DNA from: Antiaris toxicaria
Lineage: Eukaryota; Streptophyta; Magnoliopsida; Rosales; Moraceae
Direction of reading: 5' to 3'
DNA: 64,000 bases
Assembly: GCA_035233585.1 (NCBI GenBank)
Contig: CP141153.1
Span: forward strand, 23,465,001 to 23,529,000
Every line of letters begins with the position of its first letter. Position 1 is the stretch's first letter. A model generated the notes under the pieces. That model was not told the origin of the DNA, ran no database searches, and saw only the letters and a list, made by a program, of their open reading frames with translations. The translations under genes were made by a program, and so were the position numbers. This document shows positions 48,477 to 60,300 of this stretch, one piece after another.

Positions 48477-49841
48477 CAAATTCAAATTTCAAATTTCAAA
48501 TTTCAAAATTCAAATTTCAAATTTCAAAATTCAAATTTCAAATTCCACAAAACGGTTGTATTTCATATTCTTGTTCTCATGGATAATTTTCTACAACTCC
48601 AATCCAATCTCAAATAAAATCATGGCAACTTTATTTGGAGTTCGAATAATTGTGTACTCTATTATCCAAAACAAAATCTGAATCCAACCGGAGAGAATCT
48701 TGTCTATCATCCTAATCCTGTGTCATCACCATCCATGCATAATAAACTAGCCAATAGCATACACAAATCAATTTGCCAAACGTTAAGGAATTATGTGGAG
48801 CTAGTAGAGGGACTGATTGGACATATATAATCGGGCTCCCGTGATTCCATATGATCATCATTCTGTACCGAACAACTCAATCATATGATCACTAATTTCA
48901 GAGTCACACCACTATAAACCTGAAACTGAACTCCCAATTATATACCGTATTACGTAAGCCTGTGACGAGCTACCATCCAATGACCTTGTCATATATGCAA
49001 AACCCTCATATGATATCCATGATCAACCTTAGGTCAAAGTCTGTTTAATCCTACTGATCAGGCTATCTTAAAGTTCCATTATACTACCGAATTAAGAAAA
49101 TGATTATTCACCATATGTGAATAAGAAGTCATCCGCCCAGCAGACGACCCAAGGCCTTGTCCATTTTCACATTCAGTATAATGCCTTTAAGAGGATACCT
49201 TTAACTCCTCAGAGCTATGATTCCGATATCTCCAAACAAACCCTTCATCGTATACAAGTCATGCACCCAACGAACCGGTCTATAAGCTTACTACCTCTGA
49301 GACGCTTTAGCCATTGGAACATCAAAGTACACAAGTCATATACATGAAGTAGTTCATTTACTCAGGATTAAGGTTATTGCACAATGAACGTCAAAAGCAG
49401 ATTGATCCACTCATAGCGGACTACGTAGATTAATCACGCTTTAGTCCCGATCTAATATGTCACCACCAAGCAACATATCCATGTCTCTACTTGGGAGTCC
49501 AGCTCCAGACAGTCAAGACAGACCGTCCCCTCCAAGGCTTTAGACAACATAATAGTCTTAACATGAGTTAGATGCTCGGTCTAACCCCATAGACTACAGA
49601 ACATAGTTTAGACTGCTAACTTTAGAATATTGTCTTCTCGCATACAAAAGACCATTGCATGCAACGTTCTAACAGTTTTAACACAAGCAGTCAGTGAGCC
49701 ATATTTGCTTACATTTACTTTAACATATAAATAAGACGAGGACAGATAACAATGTAATGAATAACCTCTATGTATAATTTTATTATCCAGTTCAAAATGA
49801 ATACATCAAAATGTCTCTAATACTTAGGGCATTTCCTAACA
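47387..49841 (-). repeat. copia-1 5' LTR (2455 bp)
   Basis: Plus strand TGTAGGAAAATAAATCGG to CATTTCCTAACA. Collinear with 38949-41416; visible differences are scattered single bases and the length of the AAATTTC tract (48363-48545). Confidence 0.93.
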
Positions 49842-50145
49842 TAATGTACCTTGGACTCAGTTTTCCTTTTTTATCAAATCATATAATCCCCTTCATGGGT
49901 GACACTTTCAGAAATACAAAGTCCCATTCCTTAAATTCCAGGGATCTCCGTCTTCTGTCTGCATAGCTCTTCTGTCTGCTTTGAGCACTCTTCATTCTTT
50001 GCTGGATCTTGACAACTGCATCGCAAGTTTCATGCATGAAATCTGTTTTATGCAGTTGTTTTTCCTTCAGATCATACCAGTGGATGGGTGATCTGCACTT
50101 TCTTCCGTACAGGGCCTCATACGGTGCCATCTTGATGGAAGCTTG

Positions 50146-52554
50146 TGTAGGAAAATAAATCGGTAAAAACGTATCAGAGTGGCGCAGCGGAACAATAAAA
50201 ATTTTTTAGATCGTTAAATATCTCATGATGCCATATACAATAAACCAACAACAATTAAAACTCATGCCTCAAGGACGCCAATCTTGCAGGAGGAGAATGA
50301 CCGGAGGCTTCAACCAACTAGCCTTCTCTACTATTCTCCAATTCTCGAATGGCTGAGTGTGTGGGTACTCTGAACCTCGATCGGTATGCTAGCACTGCTA
50401 GTCTTCTTCCGACCACCCAGATCTCTAAAGAACTTTATTGTCACGATGAGCTGTGCAACAATAAGCCTGCTCACCTGAGAGTCTGTGGTCTGAGAGAACT
50501 GGAGTGGCAGGACCTCTATTTATAGACCTGCATGAGGTGATTCTTTGAATTCGAATTGGACTAGGAAAAGATTTTCTCCCTTATCCATAACCAAAAAATT
50601 TTCCAAGGGAGAATCTCCACAATTAAATTCGGTTTTCCTAGGATAAATCCAATCCAAATCTAAACAAGATTTTAACTAGAATTTTATATCCCTTTTTCAA
50701 CCAAAAAATCTGAATTTTTCTTGGAGAAAATCTCCTCATAAATTTCGGCCATTTTGGATGAGGGAGAATTAAAAATTCCACTAGGATTTTCAAGCTTGAA
50801 TCTTATCTCAACCTTATCCAAAATAACCGAATTTCCTAGGAGATATTCTCCCTAATTTCGGCCACTTTTCAGGGAAGGAGAGAATCCAAATTCAACTAGG
50901 ATTGAAGCTTGAATTTTCCCTTGAACCTTATCCACAAAATCTGAATTTTTCCATGAGGATTATCCTCAAAAATTTCGTCCACTTTTGTTGGGATTTGGAT
51001 TCAAAATTCAAGTAGGATTCTAACAAGATTATCCTCTCTAAATCTAACTCAAATTCGAATTTCAAACCTTGTGGATTTTCCACAACAAATTCGAATCCTA
51101 CTTGGACTGTGATCCAAAATTTGTATTTCAAATTTCAAATTCAAATTTCAAATTTCAAATTTCAAATTTTAAATTTCAAATTTAAATTTCAAATTCAAAA
51201 TTCAAATTTCAAATTTCAAAATTCAAATTTCAAATTTCAAAATTCAAATTTCAAATTCCACAAAACGGTTGTGTTTCATATTCTTGTTCTCATGGATAAT
51301 TTTCTACAACTCCAATCCAATCTCAAATAAAATCATGGCAACTTTATTTGGAGTTCGAATAATTGTGTACTCTATTATCCAAAACAAAATCTGAATCCAA
51401 CCGGAGAGAATCTTGTCTACCATCCTAATCCTGTATCATCACCATCCATGCATAATAAACTAGCCAATAGCATACACAAATCGATTTGCCAAACGTTAAG
51501 GAATTATGTGGAGCTAGTAGAGGGACTGATTGAACATATATAATCGGACTCCCGTGATTCCATATGATCATCATTCTTTACCAAACAACTCAATCATATG
51601 ATCACTAGTTTCAGAGTCACACCACTATAAACCTGAAACTGAACTCCCAATTATATACCGTATTACGTAAGCCTGTGACGAGCTACTATCCAATGACCTT
51701 GTCATATATGCAAAACCCTCATATGATATCCATGATCAGCCTTAGGTCAAAGTCCGTTTAATCCTACTGATCAGGCTATCTTAAAGTTCCATTATACTAC
51801 CGAATTAAGAAAATGGTTATTCACTATATGTGAATAAGAAGTCATCCGCCCAGCAGACGACCCAAGGCCTTGTCCATTTTCACATTCAGTATAATGCCTT
51901 TAAGAGGATACCTTTAACTCCTCAGAGCTATGATTCCGATATCTGCAAACAAACCCTTCATCGTATACAAGTCATGCACCCAACGAACCGGTCTATAAGC
52001 TTACTACCTCTGAGACGCTTTAGCCATTGGAACATCAAAGTACAAAAGTCATATACATGAAGAAGTTCATTTACTCAGGATTAAGGTTATTGCACAATGA
52101 ACGTCAAAAGCAGATTGATCCACTCATAGCGGACTACGTAGATCAATCACGCTTTAGTCCCGGTCTAATATGTCACCACCGAGCAACATATTCGTGTCTC
52201 TACTTGGGAGTCCAGCTCCAGACAGTCAAGACAAACCGTCCCCTCTAAGGCTTTAGACAACATAATAGTCTTAACATGAGTTAGATGCTCGGTCTAACCC
52301 CATAGACTACAGACCATAGTTTAGACTACTAACTTTAGAACATTGTCTTCTCGCATACAAAAGTCCATTTCATGCAACGTTCTAACAGTTTTAACACAAG
52401 CAATCAGTGAGCCATATTTGCTTACATTTACTTTAACATGCAAATAAGACGAGGACAGATAGCAATGTAATGAATAACCTCTATGTATAATTTTATTATC
52501 CAGTTCAAAATGAATACATCAAAATGTCTCTAATACTTAGGGCATTTCCTAACA
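50146..52554 (-). repeat. Solo LTR of the copia-1 family
   Basis: TGTAGGAAAATAAATCGG to CATTTCCTAACA with no internal region, flanked by exact 5-bp duplications GCTTG at 50141-50145 and 52555-52559. It interrupts the G2 integrase gene. A solo LTR with a perfect duplication is the product expected from LTR-LTR recombination within one inserted element. It differs more from the two copia-1 LTRs around 50540-50780 than they do from each other. Confidence 0.93.
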
Positions 52555-54123
52555 GCTTGGTAACTGTTGTTATATAAGAATTCCACTAGTGGTAGCTTCT
52601 CATTCCAAGCTCTTGGAAAATCCATAACATATGCTCGGAGCATATCCTCCAAAGTCTGGATAGTCCGTTCTGATTGTCCGTCTGTCTGAGGATGGAAGGC
52701 TGTACTAAACCTTAGTTCTGTGCCCATGGCTCTTTGCACACACTCCCAAAAGTTTGAAGTGAATCGTGCATCTCTGTCAGATACCATGGACTTTGGCACT
52801 CCATGTAACTTGACAACGTGATCTACATAAAGGTGTGCCAGCTTCTCCAATGAGTAAGTGATCTTCATTGGTATGAATCTGATTGTCTTCGTCAACCTGT
52901 CTACGATTACCCAAATGACATCATGTCCTCCTCTTGTTTTGGGTAACCCTACCACAAAATCCATGGTAACATTCTCCTATTTCCATTCTGGAATCTCCAG
53001 AGGTTCTAACTTTCCTTCAGGATGCTGATGCTCAGCCTTGACTTTCTGACAAGTAAGGCACTTACTCACGAATCTTGCAATGTCTCCTTTCATCCCTTTC
53101 CACCAAAACTGTAGCTTCAAGTCTTGGTACATCTTGGTGGCTCTAGGATGAACTGAAATGGCGTCTCATGGGCTTCTGACATGATTCGCCTTCGCAGTTC
53201 TTCATCTGCTGGAACATGAATTCTCCCTTGATACATGATTAATCCATCTGTGGACATCTCTTCCTGGGATTCTGTCAGACTTGAATCTTGCTTCTAAGCT
53301 TCCTTGATATCATCAAACAATGATGACTTCAACTGCAGTGCTGACAATTTTCCTGATATCAGCTCCAGCTCGAGCGAATGAATCTCTTGCTGCAATGATC
53401 TTAACAACCTGTCAATAGGCAATTGCTGCAGAACTGTCGCTTTTCTGCTTAAAGCGTCTACTACTCAGTTGACTTTTCCTGGATGATAAAGGATCTTACA
53501 GTCATAATCCTTCACTAACTCCAACCATCTTCTTTGCGTCATGTTTAACTCCTTCTGTGTGAAGAAGTATTTTAGGCTCTGATGATCTGTGTAAATCTGG
53601 CACTGTGCTCCATACAGATAGTGTCGCCAAATTTTGAGTGCGAATACTACTGCAGCAAGTTCTAGGTCATGGGTGGGATAATTCTTCTCGTGCTCTTTCA
53701 GTTGACGTGAGGCATAGGCAATTACTTTGCCATCTTGCATCAATACTGCTCCCAAACCCACTTTTGAAGCATCACTGTAGATTTCATACTTCTCCCCTTC
53801 AGTAGGGAGTGTGAGGATCGGTGTGTCAGCCGTCTCTTCAGCTCTTGGAAGCTCCTTTCACACTCATCTGTCCATATATACTTCTTTTCCTTGCATGTGA
53901 GGGTGGTGAGAGGTGCTGCTAATCGTGCAAATCCCTCCACAAATCTCCTGTAATAGCCAGCTAACCCTAAGAAACTGCGTATCTCTGTCACGCTCTTAGG
54001 TGCAGGCCATTTGTTGATTACATCCACTTTGATTGGATCCACTGCAATTCCCTCCTTGGATACTACATGTCTGAGGAAATGTACTCTGTCTAGCCAAAAT
54101 TTACATTTTGAAAATTTGGACAA

Positions 54124-54175
54124 AGTACATTTTTAAATCCAAAACAGCTATGATAACTCTATTTACTAAAGTTAT
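54124..54175 (-). repeat. G3 3' LTR stub
   Basis: The minus strand reads CAAGTTTGGGGGTG (polypurine tract) then TGATAACTTTAGTAAATAGAG, a typical Athila-type LTR start. After about 50 bp the sequence becomes G2 RT, so nearly all of the 3' LTR is lost. The exact join is not resolved. Confidence 0.6.
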
Positions 54176-55550
54176 CACACCCCCAAACTTGAATCATTGC
54201 TCGTCCTCGAGTAATGACGCAGCGATACACTAATCAAACAAAACAAACATAAAAAAAGGAACAAGGAAACACAAAAATTTCTGATTTCACTACAATATAA
54301 TATTAAAGCTAAGATCACCAAATTGCTCTTTCAACATCCAGCTCATGCTTCAAGTTCAACATTTATCAAATATTCACTCAATTCATCACAAACCTACTCC
54401 CAATTCAAATTCTCCCTAAGTGTGTATGTGACAATTACAGTTAGTATTCCTGAATTACCCAAGTTTGGTTAAAACCTAATTATTAAACCTAATCTACGGT
54501 TTCATAAGTTGGCTCTTTAAATCCTTCTCCACTAATGTAAGTCAACCAAACACTTAAGGTCAAATAGGCTTTTAAGACATGAAATAGGAACTTTTCTAGG
54601 ATGAAAATGGAGGTATTTTTATTTTATTTTTATCTCTCTCTTATTATTATTATTATTATTTATTTTGATCACTCTCTAATATCACCACTGCCTTTTTATG
54701 CGAATGCCAACATTTATGATGAAGACACCCGGTTACTCAACAAGATCACCATTAAAAGATGCTATAGCACACTCATATTTCAAACCACTGTTTGATACAA
54801 AAGTACACATGGGGCTTATGTTACTCCTGGTTACTAGATGGCTCAAAATATTGGAGTAAGTCCAAAATTTTTAAAATTTATTTATTTATTTATTATTATT
54901 GAATAAACTGCATAATCCCCAAACTTTTGCCCAACTCAGTTCCCTTTAACACAAGATGTCTAGATATTCCTCGTATACTTAGTTTCCTAAAATGTCGCCT
55001 TGAGGGATTCATAAAACTAGTTCTAAGACCTTAGGCTTTTATAATGGTTTGAACTTTCCAAGGTTTTTCAAGGGGATTTTAACCATAACTGCTTGTGCAA
55101 AACTGGAGAATTCTCATTTACAAAGCATGCTTATGATGAACATCACAAAATTTCAATTCAAGCTAATCTATCCTATGAGCTAAAATTTCAAAGCAATCAT
55201 TGGATCTTCATAAAACTTTGACACAACACTATTTTAGCAAAATCAAAATTATTAACAAAGAGAAACATAAACTAACAAACATATCAAACATAAACTAACT
55301 CTAAAACATTTAAGCAAAACAAAGCAAAAACATGCAACAAAACAGAACAGAAAACCAAAGGCATTTCTACCCCCAAACTTAACGATAAGTAGTGTCCTCA
55401 TTGCGTAGAAATGTCCAAAAATAACAAAAAAATAAAAATTAAAAGAGAGGGTTAGAACTCCCTCAGGCCATGGCCAAGTTGCTTAGGCATTTAATTTTTC
55501 TCAGTTTCTTGGGAGCCTTCATCCTCTAGTATGTTGTTGTGGAAAGTAGG
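54176..55550 (-). other. G3 3' untranslated internal region with two polypurine-like tracts
   Basis: No coding frame. AAGTTTGGGGGTG next to the LTR stub (54175-54190) and TTAAGTTTGGGGGTAG at 55369-55384, both on the minus strand, are near-identical purine tracts about 1.2 kb apart. The rest is AT-rich. Confidence 0.6.
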
Positions 55551-55674
55551 GAATGAGCAGGATGATCGACCGAATGGTTGCTAAAATGATTGCTGAAGAG
55601 CTGCATTTCTCTACCGTGCATATTGCCAGTAGTCCCTTTGCTGCTTTTGCATTTGCTGTAGCAACAACAACATT

Positions 55675-56620
55675 TCATACTGCTGGGCTTCTTGCAGGCT
55701 CATTCTTTGCTCTATCATCCTCAAGCTTTGGGCAATTTCCACAGGGATTTCCCATTCCTACTTGCTGCTGCCGACTAGCACTACCTGAGGGACAGTCAGA
55801 TAGACAAGCCTCTTCCACATCCTCCTTTGTTGTGGTGTCCTTTGGTTGCTTCAAGGTCTCTTGTGTAATCTGAGCCACTGCAACTAGAGTAATGATCCCG
55901 GACACCTTTAGTTTCTCTTCATTATCAAGGTAGCTCACTCCACTGTTTCACAAATTTCTGAGACTAAAGATGAAAACCAAAGGTGTCCTGATGGTTTCTG
56001 TGCATAACTGCATATCTCCTTGTATACAATCTTGCCTACATTGAATGGCTTTCCTGTAATGATGCAATAGAGGAGTATAGCCTGATCTCTTGATACTGTC
56101 TGAACATGTGTGGATGGCATGAGTCTTGATTTCAAAAAATGGCACCACACTTTTGGGCTAGGCTTCAGATTGTTTCAAGGAAATGTGTATGCTCCTTATT
56201 CAAAGATATTCCATTGTGTTCCCTTGACACACAGGGTGGTGATTACTTCTTGCAATAAGTATTCAGTTGCATCTTTAACTAACCGTAGATAATTATCTTC
56301 TACCTTTTCTAACTCATTGAGGTTGTTGATGTCAGATGGCTTCATATTCACCTGAACTCCTCTCACCTCCATAGCTTCTAGGTGACCTTCAGTGAAGTTG
56401 GCATTAAATTCTCGAAACAGGGGTATAATGGCTTCTGCAAGTTGCATACAAAACTTCCGCCAGTTGTGCTTATTAATCACAGAGTAAACTGGCTAGGAGT
56501 AACCCATAGTGGATGTAGCCTTTAGTAGGAACCCTTTTTCTGAATACAGAGTTTTCTTCGACACCCACTTTTCATACTGCTTTGCTGCTTCTTAGATACA
56601 AACTTATTAACCACTCTAGC
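55675..56620 (-). pseudogene. Envelope-position ORF of G3 ('putative plant transposon protein' type)
   Basis: The minus strand encodes, across frame changes, VVNKFVSKK then QYEKWVSKKTLYSEKGF, a TAG near 56493, WRKFCMQLAEAIIPLFREFN with the following VRGVQVNMKPSDINNL (56480-56196), then WCHFLKSRLMPSTHVQTVSR and GKPFNVGKIVYKEICSYAQK (56150-55935), and a low-complexity end (55938-55675). This order is that of the plant transposon protein domain often found downstream of integrase in gypsy elements. No signal peptide or clear membrane segment is visible, so nothing here supports an envelope function. Disabled by stops and shifts. Confidence 0.65.
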
Positions 56621-57760
56621 TTCTCAAGCCACACTCTTTTTGCCCATTTTACCTTGCCCTAAATTTTGCCGTTTACACCTCTAAACTTATCAAACACCAC
56701 ACAATCTCAACTTTCACTAAAAGATATATATCCCCAGCTCTATACTTCACCCAATAATATTGACCACACTAAAAATAAAACCTTGCAATAGAATCTCTAG
56801 TTAAAATTTTAAGCTACCAGAACTGACTCCTAATCACACATCTACTTCAACCATCAGGCAAATAACTACATACACGGAGAATGAAAATCCTTACACTCAG
56901 TTTTAGCCTTGTTTATGGCTACATTCTGTGCACTGGTTTCTTGCCCCTATTTCTCCCAAAATCAGCTTTCTTTCTTCTTCAACTTTTGTCCCCGTACTTG
57001 TTGAATGCTGATGGTGAATTGCTGAAGGAAAATGATCGCTGGGGAATGAAAATGGAAATAGTGGTGATGGTTTTGAGCAACAGCGAAAGAAAAAAATGGA
57101 GCAAAATTTGTAAAGAATGCGGTTGATGGATTTGAAGAGTGGAATCAGTTTTATAGAGAAAATGGCGATGGAAGTTTTTGAATTTTGAAATTTTTGAAGA
57201 ATGTGGGAACCAGTTTTGAGGAGAGGATGGTGCAGTTAGAGAAATTTGATGACGGTTATGGAGTTTGAAGGTGAGAGGGGCGCGGTCGAAGGGAGAGTAA
57301 GAAAAAGAAAAGGTTGTGGACCAAGGTTGTGAGGTTTTTAGTAGGTCATGTGGGTTATGCCATGTGGCACAAATCTTTCCTTTTCCCCCCTTTTTTTTGG
57401 CTGACGCTACATGCCATTACTTTGTTTTCCAGTTTTGCTGCATCGATGCTATATCATTGCTGTAGCAACTAGGACCCTGCTGAAATTAAGAATTATTTCT
57501 TCCTTCTTCCTGTTCTCGCTTTCATCCTACTACTCTAGAGGCATGCACTCCTTTCCTCCCTGCAATCAAATACCAGACAACCACACATTAACAAAATGAA
57601 TTCAAATAATTAAAGAAAGAAAACAAAAGTAAAAAAAGAAAAACAGGTTAACATTGGGGTGCCTCCCACAAGTGTTTATTTTAAAGTCGACAGCTCGACT
57701 ACTTCCCTTTTTACTAATCTGGATCTTTCAAGGAGGTGGAGGTCTTCTCCCTATCAAATG
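56621..57760 (-). other. G3 non-coding spacer between integrase and the downstream ORF
   Basis: No domain seen on either strand. The small frames at 56881-57126 and 57411-57599 have no family resemblance. A spacer of about 1 kb at this place is usual in Athila-like elements, where the downstream ORF is expressed from a spliced RNA; no splice sites are proven here. Confidence 0.5.
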
Positions 57761-58700
57761 TATTTCCCCAGTAATGCTTGAGACGCTGACCATTCACCTT
57801 AAACTTCCTTCTTGATTTTTCTTCCAAGAGTTCCACTGCACCATGAGAAAATACTTCTGTAATCTTGAACGAACCAGACCATCTTGATTGAGTTTCCTTG
57901 GAATAAGCTTAAGCCTTGAATTGAAGAGGAGAACTAATTGCCCTACTTCAAACTTTCGAGGCAAGATTTTATTGTCGTGCCATTTCTTGACTTTCTCCTT
58001 ATATAACTTTACATTTTCATAGGCCTGCATGTGAAATTCTTCTAGCTCATTAAGTTGCAGCATCCTTTTTTCTTCTGTAGCATAAGCATCTAGATTAAGC
58101 TTAGAAATTATCCAATATGCTGTGGTCTCCAATTCCATCGACAAGTGGCATGCTTTCCCAGACACCAATCTATATGGAGATGTTCTTAAAGGAGTTTTAT
58201 AAGTTGTCCTACATGCCCATAAAGTGTCATCCAATCTGGCTGACCAATCCTTCCTTGTGGGATTGATAACTTTTTCAAGAATTCTCTTTATCTCCTTATT
58301 AGAAACTTCAGCCTGTCCACTAGTTTGAGGGTGATATACTGTAGCAATTTTATGCCTTGCTCCATATTTGGCCAAGATGCTTTCAAACTATTTGCTACTG
58401 AATTGAGTTTCTTAATAACTTATGATTGCTCTAGGTGTCCCAAAGTATGTAATAATGTTCTTGTACAGAAACTTCACTGCCACTTTGGAATCATTTGTGG
58501 GGGATGCTGAGGCTTCCACCAATTTAGACACATAGTCCACGGCTACTGAGGTATACTGATTACTATATGATGAAGGAAATGGTCTCATGAAGTCTATGCA
58601 CTAAACATCAAATAGCTCGACCTCTAGAATAGTGTTTAAGGGCATTTCATGTCTTTGAGAGATATTTACAACCCATTAACATCTATCACAAGTCTTGGCA
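57760..58700 (-). pseudogene. G3 integrase
   Basis: The core's C-terminal half is clear at 58375-57880 (HKIATVYHPQTSGQAEVSNK, DTLWACRTTYKTPLRTSPYR, LPRKFEVGQLVLLFNSRLK). The upstream half (58700-58380) holds integrase fragments with several stops and frame changes. The HPQTSGQAEVSNKEIKR motif is typical of Athila/Tat integrases. Not functional. Confidence 0.85.
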
Positions 58701-58894
58701 AATTCATTAGTATCCTTGAAAAGAGATGGCCAAAAGAATCTAGATTGCAAGACTTTTACTGTTGTTCTAAACCCTCTAAAATGACTGTCATAAGGAGAGG
58801 AATGACAGTGCTGAAGTATATCAATCACTTCTTCCTCTGGGACACATTGTCTTATAATTTGGTCAGCCCATTGTTTGAACAGATATAGCTCATC

Positions 58895-60300
58895 CTAGTA
58901 GTAAAACTTGATGTCATGGAGAAATCTCTTCCTTTGCTGGCTTGTCAACTCAATTGGAAGCAGACTGCTTACCAAGTAGTTCACTATATCTACATACCAT
59001 GGTGTGGTCAGCTGTTTGATTCTGAAAAGCTGCTCATCAGGAAAGGTTTCCTTGATTGGTTCCTCATTTCTCTCTACTAACCTAGTCTCCAATCTTAACA
59101 AATGGTCAGCCATTTGATTCTCGGTTCCTTTTCTATTTTTGATCTCCAAGTCAAACTACTGAAGTAATAGTACCCACCTAATCAATCTTGGCTTGGCATC
59201 CTTCTTGGCGATAAGATACTTTATGGCTGAATGGTTAATATAGACCACCACTTTGGTGTTCACCAAATATGCTCTAAACTTGTCAAATGCAAATACCACT
59301 GTAAGAGCTTTTTTTTTTTTTTTTTTGTGGTATAATTGAGCTGAGCATCAGTTAGAGTTCTACTAGCATAATAAATAGACTAGAACATCCTCTCCTTTCT
59401 CTATCCCAACATTGCTCCTATAGCATAATCGCTAGCATCATACATCAGCTCAAAGGGAAGTGACCAATCAGGTGCCACAATTATACGTGCTGACACAAGC
59501 TTCTTTTTCAGCTCTGTAAATGCCTGTTGACACTTCTCGTTAAATTTGAAAGTCCTGTTCTGCTCCAACAAAGAGCATAAAGGTTTAGAAACTTTTGAGA
59601 AATCCTTAATAAATCTTCTGTAGAATCCTGCATGTCCCAGAAAACTTATGATTCCCTTGATTGATGTAGGCAGTGGCAGCTTGTCAATGATCTATATTTT
59701 GGCTTTGTCAACCTTAATGCCTCTCTTTGATACTTTATATCCTAGTACAATCCCCTCAGTTACCATGAAATGGCATTTTTTCCAGTTTAAAACTAGGTTG
59801 TTCTCTTCACATCTCTTCAAAACTTTCTCCAAATTTGGCCAACAGCCATCAAAAGACTCTCCCATAATTGAAAAATCATCCATGAAGACTTCTAAGAATT
59901 GTTCCACCATATTTGAAAAGATGGCCATCATGCAGCGCTAAAAAGTTGCTAGTGCATTGCATAATCTGAATGGTATTCTCCTAAAAGCAAATGTCCCATA
60001 TGAATAGGTGAAAGTGGTATTCTCCTGATCCTCCGGTGCTATAGTTATCTGGTTGTTACTCGAATATCTATTCAAAAAGCAATAATATTCCTTTTTAGCG
60101 AGCCTATCTAACATCTGGCTAAGGAAGGGCAGAGGGAAATGATCTTTCTTGGTAGCCTTATTCAGCTTCAAGTAGTCCATACAAACTTTCCAGCCTGTGA
60201 CTATATGAGTAGGAATCAACTCATTGTTGTCATTAGCCATGACTGTCATTCCTCATTTCTTAGGCACACACTGAATTAGGCTGACCCATGAGCTGTGTGA
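58895..60300 (-). pseudogene. G3 reverse transcriptase and RNase H
   Basis: RT palm at 60249-59938 (VCMDYLKLNKATKKDHFPLP, TFTYSYGTFAFRRIPFRLCN) and 59931-59692 with the FMDDFSIMG active site. The residue before the YSSNNQI motif is Asn-Arg where relatives have Asp-Gly. RNase H fragments lie at 59640-59150, including a long poly-T interruption at about 59311-59328, and the C-terminal linker is at 59149-58895 (RKGTENQMADHLLRLE). TAG stops occur at expected Gln positions around 59390-59420. Confidence 0.85.

Larger units (their letters stand above)
38949..49841 (-). mobile_element. copia-1: full-length 10.9-kb Ty1/copia element with 2.46-kb LTRs
   Basis: 3' LTR 38949-41416, polypurine tract 41417-41430, gag-pol 41431-45404, long leader 45405-47370, PBS 47371-47384, 5' LTR 47387-49841. 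It lies inside the integrase region of G2. The flanks are CAATG (38944-38948) and TAATG (49842-49846), a 5-bp target duplication with one changed base. The LTRs look nearly identical by eye, pointing to recent insertion. The coding region has one in-frame stop and one frameshift, so it is recent but not autonomous as written. Confidence 0.93.
36014..54123 (-). mobile_element. G2: Tekay/Del-like Ty3/gypsy element, host of two copia insertions
   Basis: 3' LTR at 36014-38578, then pol in three pieces on the minus strand: 38615-38948, 49847-50145 and 52555-54123. The pieces rejoin in register once copia-1 (38949-49841) and the solo LTR (50146-52554) are set aside. The 5' part of pol, gag and the 5' LTR are absent; homology stops at about 54123 beside a G3 LTR stub. 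Classification rests on the MAPYEALYGRKCRSP integrase motif and the chromodomain-like C-terminus. Confidence 0.85.
38615..54123 (-). pseudogene. G2 pol: RT end, RNase H and integrase, split by two insertions
   Basis: From the 5' side: RT C-terminal part at 54123-53770 (KFSKCKFWLDRVHFLRHVVS, IRSFLGLAGYYRRF). RNase H follows at 53761-53465 (VIAYASRQLKEHEKNYPTHD, YTDHQSLKYFF). Then a poorly preserved H2C2 zinc region with stops at 53460-52970, and the integrase core at 52964-52560 (MDFVVGLPKTRGGHDVIWV, FHPQTDGQSERTIQ). After the solo LTR, integrase continues at 50130-49879 (MAPYEALYGRKC). After copia-1 it ends at 38948-38615 (GPYEIIKRIGKVAY, VLWRNHNIEEATWE). The reverse-transcriptase active site is not in the window because the 5' part is deleted. 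It cannot be functional. Confidence 0.88.
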
